From Diphasiastrum complanatum (lineage: Eukaryota; Streptophyta; Lycopodiopsida; Lycopodiales; Lycopodiaceae): DNA of 64,000 bases. The stretch covers positions 58,107,600-58,171,599 of the forward strand of contig CM055096.1 in assembly GCA_029204225.1 (NCBI GenBank), in the 5' to 3' direction. Position 1 is the first letter of the stretch. Every line of letters begins with the position of its first letter. Position numbers and translations under genes: made by a program. This document shows, piece after piece, positions 1 to 9,846 of the stretch. Below the pieces are notes generated by a model. It did no database searches and was not told where the DNA came from. It saw only the letters and a list, made by a program, of their open reading frames with translations.

Positions 1-68
1 AGATGATGTGCACTTACCAGCTTCCTTGAGAGGTTCATTGGTAGCATTCATCTTTATCATGTGTAGAG
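1..68 (-). pseudogene. Copia gag fragment, outer C-type element (distal piece)
   Basis: This short piece of gag resembles the C-type gag at about 27150-27210 on the same strand. It is the continuation of 6218-6408, from which it was separated when the element at 69-6217 inserted. The last five bases (64-68, TAGAG) are the left target-site duplication. The rest of this outer element's coding region and its 3' LTR lie before the window start. Confidence 0.8.
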
Positions 69-748
69 TGTAAAAATTACAGCAAATAAGGATCCTAAAA
101 CACTTGAAATGATGAGGGAAACAATAGCTTATGATTTCATAAGATTAGCACAAGTTGAACCATCAAAATCCATCAAAAATCTATGCTTGAACCTCACTAA
201 ATGGCCCAAATCCTTGAAGAAGGCTTCACACGTGTGAAAGTACGGCCTCCCACAGTCTGAGTACTGTACACCAGACCTACATTCAATCCTATAATCATTA
301 GTAATCACAAGTACTCAAACAATTATGAACATAGAGAGCAATTGCACCATTATGAGAGAAAAAACATGAAATTGCTTGATTGATTTTTTTGATATCATCA
401 CCTATATATACATGATCCATCACGGTTTTGGGCAGATATGAGTAGCCCTAAACCTATCCCTAATGCTAATTTTGGTGGATCTTTCATCCCTACCAAGTTA
501 GGGTTGGAATCTTGGAGATCCCTCAACAATGCAAAAATTACCAAAAATAGCTCCTATTTTTTCTCCCTTGTATCTAAGCATAATTTGGACTCATTCCAAA
601 GGTTCTAACACTTAGGTCTACTTGAGAACATCCTTATGAATGGAATCCTATGCTATTTGGCACGTGTGACAAGCCACATCATGACCATCTAACTATTTAC
701 AAGTCATATGACCAAAACTAGTCAAGCTAGAATTGTGAATTTTTAACA
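69..748 (-). repeat. 3' LTR of element 1
   Basis: This 680-bp direct repeat begins TGTAAAAATTAC and ends GAATTTTTAACA, and pairs with 5536-6217. Visible differences are a few substitutions and a 2-bp length change near 390. It carries a CACACGTGTG palindrome next to a GTACGG sequence near 229-245, the module that recurs in other LTRs of this window. Confidence 0.95.
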
Positions 749-758
749 CTCCTCCTCA
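749..758 (-). promoter_or_regulatory. Polypurine tract of element 1
   Basis: The complement reads GAGGAGGAG immediately inside the 3' LTR, which is the expected plus-strand primer position in a minus-strand retrotransposon. The same purine-rich tract is found next to LTRs of the A family and at 29294. Confidence 0.85.
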
Positions 759-853
759 CTATCTAGCTTGGTTCAATCATTGCTTTACTAATCACTCCAA
801 GTGATGATCTGAACTTCATAAAAGGTGTCTTTTGAAGTGGTTTAGTAAGTAGA

Positions 854-2749
854 TCAGCTACACATTCTTGGAACATGCTCCAAAGCAATCTCCTTGGCTT
901 GCACCATTTCTCTCACAAAGTGATGGCATATCTCAATGTGCTTAGATCTTGCATGGAAGATTGGGTTAGATGCAAGGTGTTGGGCTGATATATTGTCATT
1001 GTAGATGATTGGTGCCTCCTCTGAATCCATGATCTTTAGTTCCACCAATAATCTCTTGATCCAAAGTACCTCCTTTGTAGTGGTTGTCAAAGCTTTGTAC
1101 TCGGCCTCGGTTGAAGATAGAGATATAGTTTCTTGCTTTTTTGAAAGCCATGAAACCACACCTTCTCCTATGAAAGTTGAATAGGCACTTGTTGATTTCC
1201 TATCCCTCTTGTCCCCTGCAAAATCTGAATCACTAAATGCATGAAGGTTAATCACATCTCCTCTATATAGAATCCCAAAATCCAATGTACCCGAGATGTA
1301 TCTTAGAATACTCTTAGCCTTTTTCCAATGGATATTCAATGGCTTTTGCATGGATTGGCTCAACCTACATACACTAAAGCTAAGATCTGGTCTAGTTATA
1401 GTGATCCACATTAAGGAACCTATAAGTTGCCTAAACAAAGTGATGTCCATGAAGGATCTTTCATCATCTTCATTTGGCACTTTTACATCTTGCTCCATTG
1501 GTGTGTCAACACTTTTGCATACTTCCATCTTAAACTTCTTCAAAAGACTTTGAGCATAGTTTACTTGACTTATAAAGATAAAATCAGACCCTCTAAGTAC
1601 TTCTATGCCTAAGATGAAGTGAAGACACCCTAGATCTACCATCTTGAACTCTAAGGATAGATCTATCTTGATTTTTTCAATACCATCAACACTATTTCCA
1701 CTAATGATGATGTCATCTACATAAATGAGTAAAAGTACAATACCAACATCATCAAACTTAATGTAAAGAGTGGGATCATATTCACTTTGAACAAAAGAAA
1801 GTGAAATAAGATAGCAATGTAGTCTTGAATTCCAAGATCTCGAGGCTTGCTTCAAGCCATAGATGCTTCTTTGGAGATGGCATACTTTGTTCTCCATTCC
1901 ATGCTTGATGAACCCTTTTGGCTGCTCCATATAGATATCCTCTTCCAAAAAACCATTCAAGAAAGCATTAGAGACATCCATTTGACATAGAATCCATCCA
2001 AAATGTGATGCAAGTGCAATGATTAGTCTTATTGTGACCATCTTGGCCACGGGTGCAAAAGTTTCCTCATAGTCTATCCCTCTCTCTTGAGCATAACCTT
2101 TTGCAACTAATCTTGCTTTATGTTTGTTAACACTCCCATTTGCATTCAACTTAAGCTTGAAGACCCACTTGCATCCTATTACATTCCTTTGAGGTCTCTC
2201 AACAAGCAACCAAGTTTCATTCTCAATCAAGGCATCATACTCATCCAACATAGCTTTATACCATTCTTTGGAGTTCAATGCATCTTCAACATTAGACGGT
2301 TCTTCAAAACTAGATAAAGCATAAGAAGTGGATGATATACCCTCAACTTGCTGTCCTTTGCCTTGATATGTGAGCCTTGATGGCTCCACTTTTGCCCTTG
2401 AAGATCTCCTTGGTGTGATAGGTGGGTTTGGTGCTTGCTCCTCCATGAGCTCCTCCTCAAAACCAAGATCTTGCTCCTCGGCCATCTTCTTCTTGATTGT
2501 TGGAGCACTTGAGCCTTCTTCAAGCATATGCATATGATGTTCATCAAATATGACATCCCTTGAAACAACAAATTTGTTCAAGGATGGGAGATAGACTTTG
2601 TAGCCCTTGCTTGAGCTTGCATATCCAAGCATGATCCCTCTTGTGGAAGATGGATCCTCCTTGGTTCTTGTTTCCAATGGCACATGCACATAACATATAC
2701 ACCCAAAAACTTTCAAGTGATTAAGATTGGGTTTCTTTCCATACAACAT
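854..2749 (-). CDS. Copia integrase C-terminus, reverse transcriptase and RNase H (element 1)
   Basis: A 631-residue frame carries the second half of the Copia polyprotein. In order: the integrase C-terminal region (FGC..Y motif and VIFDE near residue 70), a linker with PRRSSR, the RVT_2 reverse transcriptase starting near residue 160 with the active-site YVDD motif in the middle, and Ty1-type RNase H with the SLSSTEAEYKAL and ARSKHIEI motifs. The frame begins only because of a one-base shift near 2766 relative to the upstream gag-integrase frame. A second shift near 878 replaces the normal C-terminus (the ADLLTKPL-like segment is in another frame and would end at 788-790). The product would make cDNA in gag particles. 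It is not an independent gene and has no start of its own. Confidence 0.93.
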   Translation of the reverse strand: MLYGKKPNLNHLKVFGCICYVHVPLETRTKEDPSSTRGIMLGYASSSKGYKVYLPSLNKFVVSRDVIFDEHHMHMLEEGSSAPTIKKKMAEEQDLGFEEELMEEQAPNPPITPRRSSRAKVEPSRLTYQGKGQQVEGISSTSYALSSFEEPSNVEDALNSKEWYKAMLDEYDALIENETWLLVERPQRNVIGCKWVFKLKLNANGSVNKHKARLVAKGYAQERGIDYEETFAPVAKMVTIRLIIALASHFGWILCQMDVSNAFLNGFLEEDIYMEQPKGFIKHGMENKVCHLQRSIYGLKQASRSWNSRLHCYLISLSFVQSEYDPTLYIKFDDVGIVLLLIYVDDIIISGNSVDGIEKIKIDLSLEFKMVDLGCLHFILGIEVLRGSDFIFISQVNYAQSLLKKFKMEVCKSVDTPMEQDVKVPNEDDERSFMDITLFRQLIGSLMWITITRPDLSFSVCRLSQSMQKPLNIHWKKAKSILRYISGTLDFGILYRGDVINLHAFSDSDFAGDKRDRKSTSAYSTFIGEGVVSWLSKKQETISLSSTEAEYKALTTTTKEVLWIKRLLVELKIMDSEEAPIIYNDNISAQHLASNPIFHARSKHIEICHHFVREMVQAKEIALEHVPRMCS

Positions 2750-2765
2750 CTCATAAGGAGTTTTG

Positions 2766-4724
2766 CTAAATTGCTTTGCAAGACACCCTATTCATCAAGT
2801 AGTTTGCACATACAAGAGACTCACCCCAAAAGGATTTGGGCAAACAAGCATCTAATCTTAAAGCCTTAGAACATTCACATAATGTTCTATTCCTTCTTTC
2901 AGCAACTCCATTTTGTCGAGGAGTGTAAGGACAAGAAGTCTCTTTCTTGATCCCTTCCTCCTCACAAAAGGCCTTGAACTCATTGGAGATGAATTCTCCA
3001 CCATTGTCACTTCTAAGAATCTTGATGCTATGATTATGATGCTTTTCCACAAACAACTTGAACTTTACAAAAGTATCAAATACTTGAGACTTGAAGGAAA
3101 GTAAGAACACCCAACAATATCTTGAGTAGTCATCAATGAAGGTTAAAAACATGGATGAACCTCCATTAGATTTGGTGCTAGCAATGTGCACATTCGAGTG
3201 TATGAGTTCAAGAGGATGAGATGACTTTGTGATGGAGTTAGGAAACACCTTCTTATGTGCCTTGGATAAGGCACAAGCTTCACAAACCTTGTCTTCCTTC
3301 CCAATAGACCTTGGTAGGCCTAAAGCATACTCCTCCTTGATCATAGCCTCCATGGAACCCGAGTTGACATGTCCAAGTCTTTTGTGCCATAAAGTAAAGG
3401 TAGATATTTTGCTCTTCTCGGCCAACATGACAACATTAGTATCCACAAATGCATCCAGCTTATAAAGTTTGCCAAGTCTAGTGCCCTTAGCCACTATCTT
3501 ACCCTTCTTCTTGATGAAACATTCATTTGAAGCAAAGTCAACATTGAAACCATTGTCTACCATTTGGCCAACACTTAGTAGATTCTTTGTTATTGTAGGA
3601 ATGTACAAAACACCTTCTATGTTGATCTTTTTGGAAGATCCTAAGCAAAGGGGAATGTTACCAACTCCTTCAATCTTACAAGCTTCATCATTTGCTGTAT
3701 AGATAGACTTTATAGGTCCATCATAAGATAAGAGAGAAGAGAAAAACTCCCTTTTACTAGTCATGTGTGAACTAGCACCCGAGTCAATCCACCAAGGATC
3801 TTCTCCTTTGAAGCTTGTTGAAGAAAATATGGACATCATGAGAGAGTCCTCATGTGAACTCTCCTCCTCCTCCTCTTTGCTCATGTTGGCTTGGCTTTGA
3901 TCTTGCTTCCTCTTGAGGCATTCCGAGGCATAATGCCCCATCTTGCTACAATAGTAGCACTTCACCTTTGATTTGTCCTTCTTGACTTTGGTGGTTGATG
4001 GAGATGCCTTTGGGGGTCCTTCTTGATCCTCAAGCTTTGTAGACTTCTTGAATGTTGATCCTTTGCCTTTGGACTTGCCTTTGCCTTTGGTGAAGAGAGC
4101 TTGGTCATCTCCACCTTGGATGGAAAGCCTATCCATCCTCTCTTGCATTTGGCTCCTTCTTGATTCCTCGGCCATGAGCGTGCCTTGGAGTTCTTCAAGT
4201 ATGGGTAGCTTACCCATAATTGCATATCCCTGAACCAAATTGTCAAATTCAAAGCTTAGTCCATTCAATATGAGTTGAACAAGCTCTTCATCCTTGATAG
4301 GGTCACCTATAAAGGCTAGCTCTTTGTTCAATTCCTTTACTCTTAGGACAAAAGTATGTGCACTCTCTCCTTTCTTTTGATAGCTTCTATAGATTTGATT
4401 CTTCAAAGCTAACATTCTAGTTTGGTTCTTGGATTCATAGACCTTTTGCAAAGTCTCCCAAGCATCTTGAGCTGAAGTGCAATCTCCTACCTCTCTTAAG
4501 AGTTCATTTGCAACATTCATTTTTATGCAATGTAGTGCAACATTGCACCTCTTGATGTATTTGGCTTTTTCTTGAGGATGAATAGGTTCACCCTCCTTAC
4601 CATTTACAATTTCCATCAGATCTTGCATGATCATGATAGATTCCATTCTAACTTTCCATATGGAATAGTTAGTTTTGTTGAGCCTTTCATTAGTATCCAA
4701 AAGATATGCATTTATAGATGCCAT
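2766..4724 (-). CDS. Copia gag, protease and integrase core (element 1)
   Basis: A 652-residue frame begins with MASINAYLL. Domains in order: gag (UBN2-type, about 1-220), a lysine-rich stretch, a CCHC zinc knuckle (CYYCSKMGHYASEC near residue 256), the aspartic protease motif DSGASSHM near residue 314, GAG-pre-integrase with WHKRLGH, and the integrase core with RSDNGGEF and GVAERRNRT. The first catalytic Asp, normally HSD or HTD, is Asn here (IHSNVH), which should abolish integration. The frame ends at a stop produced by a single-base shift, after which RT continues in the next frame (854-2749). The start is the first ATG after the 0.8-kb leader and matches gag starts of sister elements. Confidence 0.94.
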   Translation of the reverse strand: MASINAYLLDTNERLNKTNYSIWKVRMESIMIMQDLMEIVNGKEGEPIHPQEKAKYIKRCNVALHCIKMNVANELLREVGDCTSAQDAWETLQKVYESKNQTRMLALKNQIYRSYQKKGESAHTFVLRVKELNKELAFIGDPIKDEELVQLILNGLSFEFDNLVQGYAIMGKLPILEELQGTLMAEESRRSQMQERMDRLSIQGGDDQALFTKGKGKSKGKGSTFKKSTKLEDQEGPPKASPSTTKVKKDKSKVKCYYCSKMGHYASECLKRKQDQSQANMSKEEEEESSHEDSLMMSIFSSTSFKGEDPWWIDSGASSHMTSKREFFSSLLSYDGPIKSIYTANDEACKIEGVGNIPLCLGSSKKINIEGVLYIPTITKNLLSVGQMVDNGFNVDFASNECFIKKKGKIVAKGTRLGKLYKLDAFVDTNVVMLAEKSKISTFTLWHKRLGHVNSGSMEAMIKEEYALGLPRSIGKEDKVCEACALSKAHKKVFPNSITKSSHPLELIHSNVHIASTKSNGGSSMFLTFIDDYSRYCWVFLLSFKSQVFDTFVKFKLFVEKHHNHSIKILRSDNGGEFISNEFKAFCEEEGIKKETSCPYTPRQNGVAERRNRTLCECSKALRLDACLPKSFWGESLVCANYLMNRVSCKAI

Positions 4725-5522
4725 CTAGTCTCCTAATCAAGGACTTGACACAAATGAAGGTTACTTCTATTGATTTGATTGAAGGTCTACCTTATCCCAC
4801 TTCTTAGGGACCTGAAAAGATCAGTAATAGACTTCCTATAAAGATCTAAGAATGATCTCTAACAAAATCAAATCATAGAATACTAGAAACAATGCACTTG
4901 CTTGATTGAAGTAGACAATACTAGTAGAATTGCCCCTCTTTCTATAAAGAACATTAAAGCTTCCAAATGATCTGATCAAGAGTGAATTTCAGCAACCTAA
5001 TATACTTCCAAAATCACTTGTAAAAGATCTAAATGGAACTTAATGAGGATGCAACACAATCTACTATCCAATCACAAGCAAAAAATGATCAAAATTGATG
5101 AAAATTTGATCTAATTTGGTGCATAAGTCAAGCAATGGTTGGACTGAACCTAAATCACTTTAGGAGGTGCCTACTACACCTTAGAACAGCCTTGAAGAGT
5201 CCCCAAAACTCTGATCTTCCCTCTCCTTGAATGCTAGAAAGCCTTCTCTATGAAATCACCTCCAAAACTCGCTTAGAAATCAATGCTTGGAGCAAGCAAA
5301 ACTTGCTATCTTGGTAATGTGAATTGAATTCAACTTTGCCTCTGGTTTTAGACACCTAAACACCTGAAAATGAAGTCACACAACACCAATCTCCAATGTA
5401 TTTGACTCACTTTGAGTTCTAGAATCAATACTAGATGCTAAGATCCAATCTACACAAGATTTAGATCAAAAATTGTGATCAAATTGAATGCAAACCAAGG
5501 ATTTAGCTCATTTCAGCCTTTA
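4725..5522 (-). other. Untranslated leader of element 1
   Basis: About 0.8 kb of non-coding sequence lies between the PBS and the gag ATG. Copia leaders of this length usually hold packaging and dimerisation signals. I see no long open frame in it. Confidence 0.75.
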
Positions 5523-5535
5523 GGCTCTGATACCA
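5523..5535 (-). promoter_or_regulatory. Primer binding site (initiator tRNA-Met) of element 1
   Basis: The complement reads TGGTATCAGAGCC directly after the 5' LTR. This is the usual plant Copia PBS, complementary to the 3' end of initiator tRNA-Met. Confidence 0.92.
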
Positions 5536-6217
5536 TGTAAAAATTACAGCAAATAAGGATCCTAAAACACTTGAAATGATGAGGAAAACAATAGCTTATG
5601 ATTTCATAAGATTAGTACAAGTTGAACCATCAAAATCCATCAAAAATCTATGCTTGAACCTCACTAAATGGCCCAAATCCTTGAAGAAGGCTTCACACGT
5701 GTGAAAGTACGGCCTCCCACAGTCTGAGTACTGTACACCAGACCTACATTCAATCCTATAATCATTAGTAATCACAAGTACTCAAACAATTATGAACATA
5801 GAGAGCAATTGCACCATTATGAGAGAAAAAACATGAAATTGCTTGATTGATTTTGGTGAGATATCATCACCTATATATACATGATCCATCACGGTTTTGG
5901 GCAGGTATGAGTAGCCCTAAACCTATCCCTAATGCTAATTTTGGTGGATCTTTCATCCCTACCAAGTTAGGGTTGGAATCTTGGAGATCCCTCAACAATG
6001 CAAAAATTACCAAAAATAGCTCCTATTTTTTCTCCCTTGTATCTAAGCATAATTTGGACTCATTCCAAAGGTTCTAACACTTAGGTCTACTTGAGAACAT
6101 CCTTATGAATGGAATCCTATGCTATTTGGCACGTGTGACAAGCCACATCATGACCATCTAACTATTTACAAGTCATATGACCAAAACTAGTCAAGCTAGA
6201 ATTGTGAATTTTTAACA
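5536..6217 (-). repeat. 5' LTR of element 1
   Basis: This 682-bp copy of the LTR at 69-748 has TG...CA ends and is followed on the outside by the TAGAG duplication (6218-6222). It would contain the element promoter. The CACACGTGTG palindrome is at about 5694-5703. Confidence 0.95.
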
Positions 6218-6408
6218 TAGAGCCTTCTTGGCCCTCTTGTCATACCTCAATTGATCTTGTTGTGTTGCTGGTCTCTCCTCCAAACCTCAACAATATCCAA
6301 AACATCATTCATCTCAAGAAGTGACTCCATCCTCACTTTCCATAATGAATAGTTACTTGAGGTAAGCCTGTCATTGGCTTCCAACATTACACCAATTGAG
6401 GTTGCCAT
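6218..6408 (-). pseudogene. Copia gag N-terminus, outer C-type element
   Basis: Read from the ATG at 6406-6408, the frame begins MATSIGVMLEANDRL and continues with the WKVRMESLLEM motif of C-type gag, as in the copies at 27400 and 44527. It then becomes frameshifted. The sequence was interrupted by element 1 and continues at 1-68. Confidence 0.85.
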
Positions 6409-6996
6409 GTAGAAATGACCTGATCTTCTCTTTCAACCTACTTCAATGCACAAAGCACTCCTTTTAACAACAACAAATTCTTTCAAAAGAAATCAGCAAG
6501 ATTTGAAACTATCTCAGAAATTCTCTTCTAGAACTTATCCAAGCAAATCAACACATAGAATCATGGAATCTTGATCAACCTATGATCTATCCTCAATCTA
6601 ATGACTTTTGCCACTTCCTAAGATTGAAACACACTCAAATGAAGTCCAGCAACCTCACTATCTAGAGATCCAATCAAAATTAGGGTTTTGACAAAATCAC
6701 AAAAAATTGACTATTCCAAATCTACATGCAAATGCTGAAAATTTGATATGCAATCTATAAGCCACCACTTAGGCTGAACCAATGATCCAAAAATCGGTCA
6801 AATCCAGCATGTGAATTCAAAAAACGGAATTGAACAAGTATATTGACCTATTTAGTGTTTTGATCTACAAAAGATCCAATCTACAAAAGCAAAAAATCCG
6901 GATTTGGTGTAGAATCCTCTCTAGCATGCTCTAGACTTGATATCTTCACCAAATCATTGATAGATCTGATTTTCTCCTTCATAACTTGAAACACAA
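6409..6996 (-). other. Leader of outer C-type Copia element
   Basis: Non-coding sequence between PBS and gag. It resembles the leaders at about 27410-27850 and 44530-45020 (shared stretches such as the segments around 6540-6600 and 27535-27600). Confidence 0.75.
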
Positions 6997-7008
6997 GCTC
7001 TGATACCA
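6997..7008 (-). promoter_or_regulatory. Primer binding site of outer C-type element
   Basis: The complement reads TGGTATCAGAGC next to the LTR at 7009, matching initiator tRNA-Met. Confidence 0.9.
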
Positions 7009-7658
7009 TGTGAAAGATTTCAGATCCTTAAGATCCAATCTACTTGAATGATCTTTGGTTAGAAAGAGAAATACACTACCAATTTCACCAATGTAGAAAA
7101 ATCAGCACCTACACACAATTTGAGATGCAAACACTAATAGAACTTGATCAAACTTGAATGAAATGATTATCTACTATTGCTGTTTGTAAAAAACCAGCAA
7201 GCTACTGTATTTCACACATGTGGATCCAAAAATAACAAATATAGATCATTCTACACATAGAATTGCAAGCAATCACCAAGATAGTGCACCAATGGATAGT
7301 AGAACCCAAGAGAACCATGTATAAGCATGAAATGAGATAGAGAAGAGAGAATATGACTCTCTCCACGAGTTACATCCTTTTATAGCAGGTCCAAACCCTA
7401 TTTGGCCACTTGGCTTTCCCACCAAAATGCTAACCCTACCAATTTTGGGTCTAGATTCAATGTACCCAACTTATTCAAATTGAATCTACTCAAACTCGCA
7501 TTCTATCTTTCCCACACTTTCAAAAAGTGTTTATTCAAATGAAATTTAGACTAATGAACTTTGAAAAGTCAACCTCTAAGTCTAAAACAAGTTTTGGCCT
7601 CAATATGCCAAATATGGAAATATTGCAAAATGTGATGAAACTAGTTGAATCTTTCACA
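7009..7658 (-). repeat. 5' LTR of outer C-type Copia element
   Basis: A 650-bp LTR with clean inverted ends, TGTGAAAGATT at the left and AATCTTTCACA at the right. It is related to the LTRs at 24675-25326, 27856-28295, 37702-38361 and 45036-45583. The partner LTR is outside the window. Its right edge cuts into a D-type LTR, so this element probably inserted in D. Confidence 0.88.
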
Positions 7659-8519
7659 TAGACCCCCTTAAATAATTTAGAGTGAGCCACCTTTTGATGG
7701 TGACCTCTAGTGGAAGGGCTATTTCCACTTGTAATTTCTAAATTAGTGAAATTATCTCTTAGGATCCACATGGGCAGCCCTCTTACTTATTTAAGGGCCC
7801 CCCTCTCTTGTGAGGGAGCTTTTATTGTATTGTCATCTCTCTTGATTGAATAAAGAAGATCCTCCATGAGTTCTTGGAAATTGAGAAGCTCCTTGTTCAT
7901 GGCTATCTTCTTGAGTGAAATTCCTATGCACATGTTCTGATTTCTTGTTGTGAATGTGGATTAATTAGATTTCTTGCTTACTTTCTTGCAATGTGGAATG
8001 TAAATATGGATTAATTTTCTTGTTTTTTGATTTTGTAGTTTCAGCATATAGGTAAACTATATAGGTTGAGATTGTGGATCTGATCTTGCATATTCACTAA
8101 CAATCCTGTCCTTGATTGCTCTTGGGTATTCCAAGCATCGAGAAATGGGTGTTTCTTGATTCTTGGGTTGCTAGAATGCTGTTAGGAAGTTAGCTTTCTT
8201 GATTCTTGTTTCTCATTGTGTAGCTTAATTTTGTTATTATATTTTAACCTGATTTCTTAGAATAGTTTGGTAGATAGATTTGTAGACTTGCTCTCTGTCC
8301 TAGAACGTTAATCTGTGCTTGAGCAATGATTGGTTACATGGCTTGTAAATGCATGTAGCTGAGTGAACGTAACCGTTTCATCCCACTGACAGGCCGGGAA
8401 TACACATTGCAAACTGAGAAACATTTTTGCTTGGAAATCGTTCTAAACAAGAGGACTTAACTTCAAAGAACTAGCTTATGGAAACGGACAGAAACACCCA
8501 GTTTCCAGAGCAGCAACCA
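7659..8519 (+). repeat. Truncated D-type LTR
   Basis: This stretch corresponds in inverted orientation to the LTR at 42625-43702. Shared blocks include the region around 7665-7880 (matching about 43260-43480) and the one around 8330-8420 with CCCACTGACAG (matching about 42745-42830). Its first about 200 bp are missing where the C-type LTR begins. No coding potential is seen. Confidence 0.75.
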
Positions 8520-8524
8520 CCTAA

Positions 8525-9215
8525 TGTGAAAAATTGCCTACATTGGCAAATCTAGCCATGTAGAATATTGTATATTTTGTCAATATTGTTTGTTGGTTAC
8601 TTGAATGGGCAAAGTGCCACTTGTACATACACACCTAAAGTAGGTTACCACGAGTCAAGAGGAGTGGTTGTGTCTATTTGGTAGTGATTCCTACTTTGTA
8701 GGATCTAGACCATGATTTATGATGAGATTTGTACCTACCATGCACCTACCAAGCATGACTCTTGGATCTAGGCTAGGGTTTTCACATTAGGGCAAGAAAG
8801 TGGAGTCTACTTCCTTATTACATGCTGGATTTTCACCTAACTTTGCAAAGGAAGTGTGTTTTACTATGTATTCCCATTCTCCATAGTGAGAAGATAGAAA
8901 CTTTTTGGAGCCTCAAGGAGAAACTCGAGTTTCCTCTCATTGTATTATGATTACTCTTGATTTCCAATGAAACCCATCTTTGGCACTTTGTAAAAACTGT
9001 CTACAAGCCGTACTACAGCCTCATTTCCACACGTGTGGAGTCGGATTATACTATTTGATCAATGCTTTGATTGTCTCTACTTGTTTCCTATCAAGCTGCT
9101 AAACTAGATCTTGTTTTCTGATGACTAGTTTCTGATAGATTTTTTAACAAGCATACAATCACCTTGTGGATCATTCAAAGATCCATTTATGGTCCTTAGT
9201 ACTATACTTTTCACA
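8525..9215 (+). repeat. 5' LTR of A1
   Basis: A 691-bp LTR, starting TGTGAAAAATTGCC and ending TACTTTTCACA, followed directly by a PBS. It is homologous to 58315-59016, 22068-22465 and 18799-19100. It contains a CCGTACTACAGCC block followed by CACACGTGTG at about 9008-9040. Confidence 0.9.
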
Positions 9216-9228
9216 TGGTATCAGATCC
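9216..9228 (+). promoter_or_regulatory. Primer binding site of A1
   Basis: TGGTATCAGATCC follows the LTR end directly. It differs from the usual initiator-tRNA-Met PBS at the 3' end. Confidence 0.85.
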
Positions 9229-9846
9229 AAGTACAAGGCCATTGATCTATGTTTGAATCTAATCCAATTTTAGCAAGTTTTGGTGCAAAAAGCTAGTATT
9301 GGAAGGGCGAGCTGGTATCCAGGTTTTGGTGAGGGGATTTGATCCCAAACTTTTTTAGGATCAAAATCCGTACTGTTCACACGTGTGGGCATCTCTGAAC
9401 CAGCATTTAATAACCCATATTCATTGGATCATAGAAAATTCATCTGGTGTTAGTTTGATGTAATTTTTGGTGCAAATCCTAGGATAAGCTACCAAGATCA
9501 CTTGCCATTGATTAGTTTTGAATTTGTTTCATGAAAACTAATTAATCTAGGCTGATTTCGAACCTTCTTAAAGTGTAAACCAGGTCTTGAAAGTACATCA
9601 AAGTGAATGAGAGAGATAGAGTCAGTTTTTGTCCAAAAATAGCCAAGATTGGCAAGATTTGCTTGAGTGTAGTTTTCATCTCATCTTATCTTCATTCCAA
9701 CTTGTGAGGGAGTGATATAACTGTGATTATAAATCCATCTGTTGGATTAGCAGTCAACATTTGAGTGAAACACTACAAGTTAGAAACCTTTGTGAGTTTC
9801 AGGTCCAAACAAATCTATATCTTGTGTGTAGAATATTGCTAGTAAG
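9229..9846 (+). other. Leader of A1
   Basis: About 0.6 kb of non-coding leader between PBS and gag. It is homologous to the A2 leader (19111-19887) and has another CACACGTGTG near 9377. No ORF is supported. Confidence 0.75.

Larger units (their letters stand above)
69..6217 (-). mobile_element. Near-complete young Ty1/Copia LTR retrotransposon (element 1)
   Basis: This is a full-length minus-strand element of about 6.15 kb. It has two LTRs of about 680 bp (69-748 and 5536-6217), both TG...CA, with only a handful of visible differences. A PBS lies inside the right LTR, a GAGGAGGAG-type PPT inside the left LTR, and TAGAG duplications flank it at 64-68 and 6218-6222. The internal order is leader, gag, protease, integrase, RT, RNase H, as in Copia. 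It sits inside the gag of an older C-type Copia. Coding is broken by one frameshift near 2766 and another near 878. The first integrase catalytic Asp is replaced by Asn (codon 3192-3194). It is therefore recent but very probably not autonomous now. Confidence 0.95.

Noticed and set aside
5523-5535. tRNA gene from the initiator-tRNA-like 12-13-mers
   Set aside because: These short matches lie directly beside LTRs and are primer binding sites. No cloverleaf sequence accompanies them.
5847-6077. Plus-strand ORF of 76 codons
   Set aside because: It lies inside the 5' LTR of element 1 on the opposite strand. The nearly identical copy at 400-620 does not keep the start.
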